From: Bacteroidales bacterium
GTDB taxonomy: Bacteria; Bacteroidota; Bacteroidia; Bacteroidales; Paludibacteraceae
DNA length: 14,833 nucleotides
NCBI GenBank assembly: GCA_900767595.1
Contig: CAAFZS010000091.1
Location: forward strand, 1-14,833
Reading direction: 5' to 3'
The notes under the pieces are model-generated. The model ran no database searches and was not told where the DNA came from. It worked only from the letters and a program-made list of their open reading frames with translations. The translations under genes were made by a program, and so were the position numbers. This document shows positions 5,257 through 10,116 of this stretch, piece by piece. Each line of letters starts with the position of its first letter. Position 1 is the first letter of the stretch.

Positions 5257-7026
5257 TCATTCTCCGAAATACTGCAACAGCACCTGCGCTGCCGGCAACT
5301 CGCTCTGCTCCGCATAGTTCACCATCGCCCTCAGCCGCTCCACGTATTGCTCCTTTCGGTCCTCATATACTCTTTTGGGCAGGAAGATCGACTCCTGCCT
5401 CTCTTGCACAAACGTGAACCTGCTCGCCACCGTCTTCGGGATATACGTTATCACTCCCCTCGCCGCCAACCTACTTAAAATCCTTAATCCTTTTTCCTCA
5501 TTCCTCAATCCTTTTTCCTCTTTCCTCAATCCTCTTTCCTCTTTCCTCAATCCTCTTTCCTCAATCCTCTCCCCCTCTACACTCACATACTGCAACCCCG
5601 CAAATATCCCCGTATATCGTCTCATCAGCGACTCCAGCAGCGCTTTTTCGTCCTCTGTCAGGCCATATTCGCGCCATTGGGAGGTGGTGATGTTCACTTG
5701 CACTCGGGCGCGCATCTCTTGGTCTTCCTCGAAGTCGATATACCCCGCTTGCGAGAGGATATGGAGCGCGGCGTAGGTGGGTAAGAGCGGCAGTCCCATC
5801 ACGTGCAGTAGGTCGTCCATATGGATGGCGAACGAGTGTCCGAGGCCGCTGCCGGCACCGACACCCAAATAATCGCAGGTCTTGTGATAGACCTCTTCGA
5901 TAAACTCTTTCGTGGGGTAGTTGTCTGTTACGCGCTTACGCACTTTCGTCTTGTCCATTGAGTCGTATAGCAGCACCGCATACGCGGTTTGTCCGTCTCG
6001 TCCGGCGCGTCCGGCTTCTTGGAAATACGCTTCTATACTGTCCGGCAGGTCGTAGTGGATGACGAGCCTCACATCGGGTTTGTCGATACCCATGCCAAAG
6101 GCATTAGTGCAGACCATAACCCGTGTCTTGCCTTGTTTCCACGCCTGCTGTTTCTCGCTGCGTTCGAGGGAGGTCAGTCCTGCGTGATAGAAGTCCGCAC
6201 CGGCTAACGCCTCCGCTAACTCTTGGGCGCGTTTGCGGTTGCGCACATACACGATTGCCGACCCCGGCACTTTCGACAGGATATGCTGTAACTGTCCCCA
6301 TTTATCCTCCGTCCGCCTCACGATATATTGCAAGTTCTTCCGCTCAAAACTCTGCCTAAATATCCTCAATCCTTTTTCCTCAATCCTCAATCCTCTTTCC
6401 TCAATCCTCAATCCTCTTTCCTCAATCCTTTTTCCTTTTTCCTCATTGTGAAAGGCGAGCCTTTCACAGATGTCGTCAACTACGTTTGGCGTTGCCGTGG
6501 CTGTGATGGCGAGTAGCGGGCAGGGGATGAGTTCTCTTACTTTCGCTATATGTAGGTAGGAGGGTCGGAAGTCGTATCCCCATTGGCTGATGCAGTGGGC
6601 TTCATCTACGGCGATGAGGCAGATGGGCAGTTGGGCGAGGCGTTTGCGAAAGTCCTCGTTTTCGAGGCGTTCGGGGGAGACGTAGAGAAAGTGGTAGGGC
6701 CCGAACTGGCAGTTATCCAGTGCAGCCGTTTGTTGGTCGTAGTTCATGCCCGAGTATATCGCTGCGGCAAGGATATTATGCTGTTTGAGGTTCTCCACTT
6801 GGTCTTTCATCAGGGCGATGAGCGGGGTGATGACGAGGCATAGGGACTTTTCGCCCGCCTCGGCTCTGACCATTGTCGGTATCTGGAAGCATAGGGACTT
6901 GCCTCCGCCCGTAGGCATCAGGGCGAGGGTATCCTGTCCGGATAGGATGGAGGTGATAATCTCTTCCTGTAGTGGCCGGAAGGATTTGTACCCGTAATAT
7001 TTCTTCAAAACCTCAAGTGGTGTCAT
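5257..7026 (-). CDS. recQ: RecQ-family ATP-dependent DNA helicase
   Basis: RecQ helicases unwind DNA 3' to 5' in recombination and fork repair. The 589-residue product has the superfamily 2 motifs: Walker A PTGGGKS (38-44), DEAHCISQWGYDFRPSY (141-157), ITATATP (174-180), IVYVRNRK (258-265) and the GMGIDKPDVRLVIHYDLP and EAGRAGRDGQ stretches (311-346). The following zinc-binding cysteines and an HRDC domain are not evident, as in other short Bacteroidota RecQ proteins. Two segments, 195-222 and 487-516, consist of 7-residue repeats such as EERGLRI; the first falls between the two RecA-like lobes and the second in the C-terminal region. The start is fixed by a promoter ending about 12 nt upstream, so the mRNA is nearly leaderless. 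Confidence 0.92.
   Translation of the reverse strand: MTPLEVLKKYYGYKSFRPLQEEIITSILSGQDTLALMPTGGGKSLCFQIPTMVRAEAGEKSLCLVITPLIALMKDQVENLKQHNILAAAIYSGMNYDQQTAALDNCQFGPYHFLYVSPERLENEDFRKRLAQLPICLIAVDEAHCISQWGYDFRPSYLHIAKVRELIPCPLLAITATATPNVVDDICERLAFHNEEKGKRIEERGLRIEERGLRIEEKGLRIFRQSFERKNLQYIVRRTEDKWGQLQHILSKVPGSAIVYVRNRKRAQELAEALAGADFYHAGLTSLERSEKQQAWKQGKTRVMVCTNAFGMGIDKPDVRLVIHYDLPDSIEAYFQEAGRAGRDGQTAYAVLLYDSMDKTKVRKRVTDNYPTKEFIEEVYHKTCDYLGVGAGSGLGHSFAIHMDDLLHVMGLPLLPTYAALHILSQAGYIDFEEDQEMRARVQVNITTSQWREYGLTEDEKALLESLMRRYTGIFAGLQYVSVEGERIEERGLRKEERGLRKEEKGLRNEEKGLRILSRLAARGVITYIPKTVASRFTFVQERQESIFLPKRVYEDRKEQYVERLRAMVNYAEQSELPAAQVLLQYFGE
5479..5568 (-). repeat. 21-bp tandem repeat in recQ, C-terminal copy
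   Basis: About four 21-bp units, rich in TTCCTC and CAATCC on the plus strand, encode residues 487-516 as successive 7-mers (IEERGLR, KEERGLR, KEEKGLR, NEEKGLR). The period is a multiple of three, so the frame stays open. The unit matches the second array at 6361-6444. Confidence 0.85.
6361..6444 (-). repeat. 21-bp tandem repeat in recQ, inter-lobe copy
   Basis: Four units encode residues 195-222 (EEKGKRI, EERGLRI, EERGLRI, EEKGLRI) between ERLAFHN and FRQSFERK. The segment lies between motif ITATATP and the second RecA-like lobe, a position where a flexible insert would be tolerated. Confidence 0.85.
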
Positions 7027-7037
7027 AAACTCGCCTG

Positions 7038-7069
7038 CAAAATTACAACAATTTTCTCAAATATGCAAA
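7038..7069 (-). promoter_or_regulatory. recQ promoter
   Basis: On the minus strand: TTTG (7069-7066), 20 nt, TAATTTTG (7045-7038). The expected start near 7031 leaves a leader of only about 5 nt before the ATG at 7026, so the transcript is nearly leaderless. It is divergent from the promoter at 7085-7116. Confidence 0.8.
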
Positions 7070-7084
7070 TTTTTCTCAAAAATA

Positions 7085-7116
7085 TTTGCGTATATCAAAA
7101 AAAAATCGTATCTTTG
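7085..7116 (+). promoter_or_regulatory. Promoter of the RNA element/AraC region
   Basis: TTTG (7085-7088), 20 nt, TATCTTTG (7109-7116). Transcription should start near 7123, at an ATTATGGT/ACCATAAT inverted repeat (7123-7130, 7135-7142) that would be the first hairpin of the RNA or an operator. Confidence 0.8.
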
Positions 7117-7122
7117 TCGCCG

Positions 7123-7421
7123 ATTATGGTTAATACCATAATTTTAGCTTCACGCCATGGGGGCTAGTGTTCTTCGTGGGTGGGGCTGAACATATTAAAA
7201 TAAGGCGTTTAACGCGCTTGTTTTTGCTATTCGAAAATCTGGTAAATTTCCGCCCGCAAAAACCAAGCAGCATTAGATGTCCGGTAGATATGTATTATCT
7301 GCCTTTCCTTTGTGAATAGGTGTTTACATATCTGGCGTGGGCTATGATGTTGTTGTTTTACGGGTAAAGGCCTTACCAGAGCCTCGAATAGCGGAACAGC
7401 AAAATTGCAGTCCCGCTTTTT
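7123..7421 (+). ncRNA. Candidate structured RNA or regulatory leader
   Basis: A ~300-nt stretch bounded by a strong promoter and an intrinsic terminator carries no good reading frame. It has many pairings: ATTATGGT/ACCATAAT (7123-7142); GCTTGTTTTTGC (7216-7227) with GCAAAAACCAAGC (7256-7268), one bulge; GGTAGATA (7283-7290) with TATCTGCC (7296-7303); GGTAA (7363-7367) with TTACC (7373-7377). There are alternatives: AGATATGTA (7286-7294) with TACATATCT (7325-7333), and a 13-pair helix of 7222-7234 with 7384-7396 that would open both the 7216 stem and the terminator. It could be a stand-alone small RNA or a switching leader of the AraC gene, whose ATG is 29 nt downstream. I do not recognise the family; it lacks the tmRNA and RNase P signatures. 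Confidence 0.6.
7391..7421 (+). terminator. Intrinsic terminator before the AraC gene
   Basis: GCGG (7391-7394) pairs with CCGC (7413-7416), then AC/GT and GCA/TGC continue the stem across two single mismatches; TTTTT follows (7417-7421). It either ends a small RNA or attenuates transcription into the regulator gene. Confidence 0.65.
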
Positions 7422-7449
7422 CGTGTTGTGCAAGTCAAACATAGTATCC

Positions 7450-8298
7450 ATGCTTTCGCCCCTCCAACCGGGGGAGTGCTTGAGTGTGCATAGCGAACGG
7501 ACCACCCATTTCATGGGAACTATCCATTGCCATGACGACTATGAGCTGCACCTGATTACGGGTGCCGCCGGCGCGAAGCGTATCGTGGGCGATATGGTTA
7601 CCACGATTGGCGATGCGGAGTTGGTGCTGATAACGCAGCCGGGCTTGCCGCACGCGTGGATGCGCGGGCGCAGTACGGCGGAGCACTCGGTGATGGAGAT
7701 TCATTTCCGCCCCGAGCTTTTCACCGGTATTGCCGATAAGTCGTGCTTTGACGGTATCCGTCATATGCTCGAACTCGCGGCATCGGGACTGGTGTTCTCG
7801 TCGGCAATGACGGCGCGTATCCGTCAGGACCTTCTGTATCTCAGTGCAACGCAAGACCAGTTGCAGCAATATACTCTTTTCCTCAATATCCTCAATCGTC
7901 TTACGGAGGACACGGCGGCGGAGCGCATCGTCGGTCCGGGTTACGTATGGGATCGTAACTCGCAGGACAGTCAGTCGATTGCGACGGTGAAGGATTATAT
8001 CTTCGCCCATTATAACGAGGAGATCTATCTTAAGACCCTCGCCGACCTCGTGGGTGTGGAGGAGCAGTGGCTGTCGGCGCGGTTTAAATACAAGACCGGC
8101 AATACGATTAACGACTATATCAATCAGGTGCGCCTGAGCCATGTGGCGCGGCGACTGATGAACACCGAGGACCCGGTGGCTACGATAGCCAACGAGTGTG
8201 GGTTCCCTAATCTCGCGAATTTTAACCGCCATTTTAAGCGCATCAAGGGCACGACCCCTGTCGCTTTTCGGCGCGAATATAGAACGGCAAAAATATAA
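7450..8298 (+). CDS. AraC/XylS-family transcriptional regulator
   Basis: The 282-residue product has an N-terminal cupin-like sensor domain (about 10-95, with IHCHDDYELHLI at 25-36 and LITQPGLPHAW at 60-70) and a C-terminal double helix-turn-helix domain (about 176-280). LKTLADLVGVEEQWLSARFK at 194-213 is the first helix pair, and ATIANECGFPNLANFNRHFK at 244-263 with GTTPVAFRREYR is the second. Such proteins activate nearby sugar or stress genes after binding a ligand. The ATG at 7450 is preferred to the TTG at 7405, because the latter lies inside the terminator hairpin. The gene is 19 nt upstream of a small secreted-protein gene and may be co-transcribed with it. Confidence 0.88.
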   Translation: MLSPLQPGECLSVHSERTTHFMGTIHCHDDYELHLITGAAGAKRIVGDMVTTIGDAELVLITQPGLPHAWMRGRSTAEHSVMEIHFRPELFTGIADKSCFDGIRHMLELAASGLVFSSAMTARIRQDLLYLSATQDQLQQYTLFLNILNRLTEDTAAERIVGPGYVWDRNSQDSQSIATVKDYIFAHYNEEIYLKTLADLVGVEEQWLSARFKYKTGNTINDYINQVRLSHVARRLMNTEDPVATIANECGFPNLANFNRHFKRIKGTTPVAFRREYRTAKI

Positions 8299-8317
8299 CT
8301 AAAAAAACTATACAATT

Positions 8318-8644
8318 ATGCGAAAAACTGTTTTAACTATTTTGTTTGCAGCCCTGCTACCTTTAGGGCTCTTGGCGCAAATCACCGAACCCGGTGCTAC
8401 TGCACCTAATCGGTTGTACACCACTACGTACGATAACCCGGGCGGTCCCAACAGAACCGGAACAAACGGAGGTGAAGAAACCTATAATCCGGAAGGTTGG
8501 ACTGAAGAAGGAGGAGGATCTGGTTCTGATGCCGGAGATAAGGATAAGAACGCTTCGCCCATTGGTGCTCCTTGGGCATTGCTTGCCTTTGCTGCCGCCT
8601 ATGGTGCGTTCCGCCTGATTAGGCGTAGAGGGGTAGAGGAGTAG
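8318..8644 (+). CDS. Small secreted protein with sorting-like C-terminus
   Basis: The 108-residue product has a signal peptide (about 1-21, TILFAALLPLGLLAQ), a Gly/Asn/Thr/Glu-rich acidic middle (about 25-78), then PIGAPWALLAFAAAYGAFRL at about 82-101 followed by IRRRGVEE. The tail of short motif, hydrophobic helix and basic cluster resembles C-terminal protein-sorting signals, such as the PID-CTERM type in Bacteroidota. That reading is inference from layout only. The final codons and stop lie in a GGGGTAGAGGAGTAGAGGA repeat (8630-8648), so the C-terminal VEE may be repeat-derived. It follows the AraC-type gene by 19 nt. Function is unknown. Confidence 0.7.
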   Translation: MRKTVLTILFAALLPLGLLAQITEPGATAPNRLYTTTYDNPGGPNRTGTNGGEETYNPEGWTEEGGGSGSDAGDKDKNASPIGAPWALLAFAAAYGAFRLIRRRGVEE

Positions 8645-8648
8645 AGGA
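8630..8648 (+). repeat. 19-nt repeat shared with rsmE
   Basis: GGGGTAGAGGAGTAGAGGA is the reverse complement of 1399-1417. It provides the stop codon of the small secreted-protein gene. Confidence 0.65.
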
Positions 8649-8658
8649 TAACCCACAT

Positions 8659-8677
8659 CCTCCCCTATGAGGGGAGG
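8659..8677. repeat. CCTCCCC/GGGGAGG hairpin
   Basis: CCTCCCC (8659-8665), loop TATGA, GGGGAGG (8671-8677), followed by CTTGGTAGGG with no T-run. It has the look of a palindromic intergenic element. A weak terminator for the upstream genes is possible. Confidence 0.5.
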
Positions 8678-8695
8678 CTTGGTAGGGTCTGTGAT

Positions 8696-8715
8696 CTTTG
8701 AAATATTGATATTAC
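8696..8715 (+). repeat. 20-bp direct repeat, left copy
   Basis: CTTTGAAATATTGATATTAC is identical to 9914-9933. The two copies are 1,218 bp apart and bracket the toxin-antitoxin genes and the repeat-rich DNA after them. Confidence 0.8.
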
Positions 8716-8725
8716 CGTTAAAAAG
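8707..8725 (+). repeat. Left inverted repeat of the TA unit
   Basis: TGATATTACCGTTAAAAAG matches the reverse complement of 9300-9318 at 17 of 19 positions. The left arm overlaps the 20-bp direct repeat; the right arm lies in the terminator after the toxin gene. Confidence 0.7.
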
Positions 8726-8726
8726 T

Positions 8727-8758
8727 AAGTTTTTTGTGTGATTTTTTGCAAAAAACTT
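8727..8758. promoter_or_regulatory. 10-bp inverted repeat at the TA promoter
   Basis: AAGTTTTTTG (8727-8736) and CAAAAAACTT (8749-8758) are perfect inverted repeats 12 bp apart, and the right arm reaches the -33 element. It is a candidate binding site for the antitoxin or the toxin-antitoxin complex. Confidence 0.5.
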
Positions 8759-8787
8759 GCGTATGTGGAATAATTTTTGTACCTTTG
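8757..8787 (+). promoter_or_regulatory. TA operon promoter
   Basis: TTG (8757-8759), 20 nt, TACCTTTG (8780-8787). CTTGCGTATGTGGAA at 8756-8770 matches the transposase promoter (10065-10079) at 14 of 15 positions, which is unusual for unrelated genes. Confidence 0.75.
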
Positions 8788-8796
8788 CGTCGCAAA
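8784..8796. promoter_or_regulatory. 13-bp palindrome over the TA -7 box
   Basis: TTTGCG-T-CGCAAA is a perfect palindrome overlapping the -7 box and the expected start of transcription. Autorepression by the antitoxin through such a site is usual for type II TA operons; the assignment here is inference. Confidence 0.5.
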
Positions 8797-8817
8797 ACGC
8801 AAAAGGAAAGGAAAATT

Positions 8818-8964
8818 ATGCCAAACGAGAATTTAAATCCCTATTCTATTGAGGAACTCAATGCTAGGGTAGCTATTTCGGAAATTCAGATTGCTAATGG
8901 GAATGTGTATTCCCACGGAGCGGTTATGCAAGCGTTGAAACAGAAAGCCGTTCAAACGGCGTAA
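8818..8964 (+). CDS. Small antitoxin of a type II TA pair
   Basis: The 48-residue product reads PYSIEELNARVAISEIQIANG followed by NVYSHGAVMQALKQK. This amphipathic pattern fits short antitoxins paired with ParE/RelE toxins, where it would wrap the toxin; no separate DNA-binding domain is visible. The ATG at 8818 is chosen over an upstream start at 8734 because the promoter (8757-8787) and palindrome lie between them, and AAAGGAAAGG stands just before it. The stop is 3 nt from the toxin start, so the two are translationally coupled. The function is assigned mainly from position and size. Confidence 0.75.
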   Translation: MPNENLNPYSIEELNARVAISEIQIANGNVYSHGAVMQALKQKAVQTA

Positions 8965-8967
8965 GGT

Positions 8968-9282
8968 ATGAGAGCACTTTGGACTGAATTTGCGTGGAAT
9001 ATGCTCTCTCAAACTGCCGACTATGTTTTGATGGAGTTTGGGTATAGAACCTACGAAGGCTTTGTGCAGGATGTAGAAACAGCAGTTTCTTGTATCGTTG
9101 CGAATGTTAATTCCGGTGAGGTGGAGCCTTGTTTACAAGGGAAGGCGCGTGAGTATCGTAGTATGGTGGTGAATAAGCGTAATAAGTTGGTTTATGAGGT
9201 TCGGGAGGATGAAGGCGTTATCTACATCATTGATTTCTGGGACACGAGGCGTGACCCACAATTACTGATGGCTTCACATTAG
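8968..9282 (+). CDS. ParE/RelE-superfamily toxin
   Basis: The 104-residue product has the ParE/RelE toxin pattern: an N-terminal helix (WTEFAWNMLSQTADYVLMEFG at about 5-25), then YRSMVVNKRNKLVYEVRED at 63-81 and VIYIIDFWDTRRDP at 84-97. The ending WDTRRDP is typical of Bacteroidota ParE-like toxins. RelE members cut mRNA on the ribosome and ParE members block DNA gyrase; the sequence does not decide between them. It starts 3 nt after the antitoxin and is followed by a strong terminator. The pair is enclosed by inverted repeats, which suggests mobility as a unit. Confidence 0.85.
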   Translation: MRALWTEFAWNMLSQTADYVLMEFGYRTYEGFVQDVETAVSCIVANVNSGEVEPCLQGKAREYRSMVVNKRNKLVYEVREDEGVIYIIDFWDTRRDPQLLMASH

Positions 9283-9299
9283 ATAGTTTTTATAATAAT

Positions 9300-9318
9300 C
9301 CTTTTAGCGGTAATATCA
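9300..9318 (-). repeat. Right inverted repeat of the TA unit
   Basis: On the minus strand this reads TGATATTACCGCTAAAAGG, pairing with 8707-8725 (17 of 19). It forms one side of the terminator stem. Confidence 0.7.
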
Positions 9319-9348
9319 GTTAAACGATAACTGAGTTACCGCTTTTTT
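9306..9348 (+). terminator. Intrinsic terminator of the TA operon
   Basis: AGCGGTAA (9306-9313) pairs with TTACCGCT (9336-9343), and inner CAGTT (9317-9321) with AACTG (9329-9333). The T-run is 9343-9348. It lies 23 nt after the toxin stop. Confidence 0.88.
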
Positions 9349-9387
9349 GTGCGTGTAACTCTGTTATATAGGTACCCTGTCCCTTCA

Positions 9388-9406
9388 GCCCGAAAGTTTT
9401 TCGGGC
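9388..9406. repeat. GCCCGAAA/TTTCGGGC hairpin
   Basis: GCCCGAAA (9388-9395), loop GTT, TTTCGGGC (9399-9406): a perfect 8-bp stem. No T-run follows, so a terminator role is doubtful. Confidence 0.6.
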
Positions 9407-9430
9407 GCAAGCAAGGGTAACAACGTTACC

Positions 9431-9474
9431 TGACCGAAGGATGACCGAAGGGTTACCGAACGGTCACCGAAGGG
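9431..9474. repeat. Four tandem 11-bp units
   Basis: TGACCGAAGGA, TGACCGAAGGG, TTACCGAACGG, TCACCGAAGGG are in exact 11-bp register. The period is close to one helical turn, so the units would face the same side of the DNA, as protein-binding sites often do. Confidence 0.8.
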
Positions 9475-9519
9475 TGTTCGTAAAAATAAGGAAAAAGTAA
9501 GCAAATATCGTCGCTCCGC

Positions 9520-9574
9520 TCCGATATATCGGAAAGAGAAGGAACCATCGCTCACTCCGTTCGCGATATATCGC
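9520..9574. repeat. Two CGATATATCG palindromes in similar context
   Basis: TCCGATATATCGGA (9520-9533, 14 bp) and GCGATATATCGC (9563-9574, 12 bp) are perfect palindromes. Each is preceded by a CGCTC- and CCG-rich phrase, so the whole ~30-bp unit appears duplicated with different outer stem bases. Confidence 0.65.
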
Positions 9575-9591
9575 AAAAAAGAGAAGCAGAA

Positions 9592-9636
9592 AGATAAAAT
9601 TGATAAAACTGATAAAAATGATAAATTTGACAAAAC
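9592..9636 (+). repeat. Five 9-bp TGATAAANN units
   Basis: AGATAAAAT, TGATAAAAC, TGATAAAAA, TGATAAATT, TGACAAAAC are in exact 9-bp register. An array of the same unit in the opposite orientation lies at 9759-9803. Confidence 0.8.
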
Positions 9637-9657
9637 ATTAGCGAAGTCGTTGCCTCA

Positions 9658-9676
9658 GCAAGAACAGTGTTCTTGC
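9658..9676. promoter_or_regulatory. 19-bp palindrome between the 9-mer arrays
   Basis: GCAAGAACA-G-TGTTCTTGC is perfect over both 9-bp arms, as expected for a dimeric protein site. No nearby gene start explains it. Confidence 0.5.
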
Positions 9677-9758
9677 CTTCAACAAGCCTTCTCGATTATA
9701 CTCGCATTATACTCAGTCAGTAGTATTACCGCAGGATGCCCGTTGGATAACCGCCAAG

Positions 9759-9803
9759 TTTTTATCACTTTTATCAAAATTATCAAATTTATCACAACTT
9801 ATC
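9759..9803 (-). repeat. Five 9-bp units, inverted array
   Basis: TTTTTATCA, CTTTTATCA, AAATTATCA, AATTTATCA, CAACTTATC: five units, 45 bp, the reverse of the 9592-9636 array. The two arrays are 122 bp apart. Confidence 0.8.
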
Positions 9804-9844
9804 CCCCCAAGGGGGAAGCTTAAAAAAAGAAGAAAAAGCAACCA

Positions 9845-9883
9845 ACCCTCGCGCCCGTGCGCGTATATATAAATAAGGAATAG
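9845..9883 (+). repeat. CTCGCG..GCGCGTATA motif, copy A
   Basis: A GC-rich imperfect palindrome (CGCGC-CCGT-GCGCG) is followed by an AT-rich stretch ending TAAGGAATAG. Two further copies in the same orientation occur at 11196 and 11525. It is not followed by an obvious gene start. Confidence 0.7.
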
Positions 9884-9913
9884 TCCCTACCGGACTTAAA
9901 ATGGTAAAGCGAA

Positions 9914-9933
9914 CTTTGAAATATTGATATTAC
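9914..9933 (+). repeat. 20-bp direct repeat, right copy
   Basis: CTTTGAAATATTGATATTAC is identical to 8696-8715. Confidence 0.8.
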
Positions 9934-10001
9934 TTACTCGCAAGAATCTCTGGTTGCGTGTTTTTGCTAGTGTGTTATTTCGCTAGTACAGTGTTAAATT
10001 G

Positions 10002-10047
10002 GGGTTAGATTTTCCAATCTAACCCGTTGAGATTAGAAAATCTCAAC
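10002..10047. repeat. Inverted pair of REP-like hairpins
   Basis: GGGTTAGATT (10002-10011), TTCC, AATCTAACCC (10016-10025) is a 10-bp perfect stem. The next base begins GTTGAGATT (10026-10034), AGAA, AATCTCAAC (10039-10047), which read on the other strand has the same GATTTTCYAATC centre. The pair is thus head to head, like the BIME arrangement of bacterial REP elements. The first matches the three copies after the transposase gene. Confidence 0.85.
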
Positions 10048-10065
10048 AAAAAATCAACATTGTTC

Positions 10066-10109
10066 TTGCATATGTGGAAAATTTGTAGTAACTTTGCACC
10101 CACAAAGTT
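10066..10109 (+). promoter_or_regulatory. Transposase promoter with overlapping inverted repeat
   Basis: TTG (10066-10068), 20 nt, TAACTTTG (10089-10096). AACTTTG (10090-10096) and CAAAGTT (10103-10109) form an inverted repeat over the -7 box and transcript start, suggesting repression by a bound protein. The -33 region nearly duplicates that of the TA operon. Confidence 0.7.
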
Positions 10110-10116
10110 TTCTATC

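Larger units (their letters stand above)
9349..10001. other. Gene-free structured DNA before the transposase
   Basis: No gene is visible. The stretch holds a hairpin (9388-9406), four 11-bp units (9431-9474), two CGATATATCG-centred palindromes (9520-9574), two oppositely oriented arrays of 9-mers (9592-9636, 9759-9803), a 19-bp palindrome (9658-9676), a GC-rich motif copy (9845-9883) and the second 20-bp direct repeat (9914-9933). It may be a remnant of mobile DNA or a non-coding element. Confidence 0.6.

Noticed and set aside
7123..7421. 6S RNA, tmRNA or RNase P RNA
   Set aside because: No tmRNA tag frame or tRNA-like end, no RNase P core segments, and the pairings do not form the single long rod of 6S RNA.
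7340..7440. Cobalamin riboswitch
   Set aside because: CAGTCCCGC near 7408 recalls part of that riboswitch, but the conserved B12-box and the other core segments were not found, and the downstream gene is an AraC regulator.
7227..7514. 95-codon minus-strand frame over the RNA element
   Set aside because: No promoter or domain; the plus-strand stem-loops and terminator explain the sequence better.
7435..8232. 265-codon minus-strand frame opposite the AraC gene
   Set aside because: No recognisable domain; the plus-strand helix-turn-helix protein explains the stretch.
8734..8817. Longer N-terminus of the antitoxin
   Set aside because: It would include the promoter and operator palindromes; the ATG at 8818 follows a GGAAAGGAAAA stretch.
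10027..10116. Longer N-terminus of the transposase
   Set aside because: The TTG start lies in a REP hairpin upstream of the -7 box, so it would not be on the transcript.
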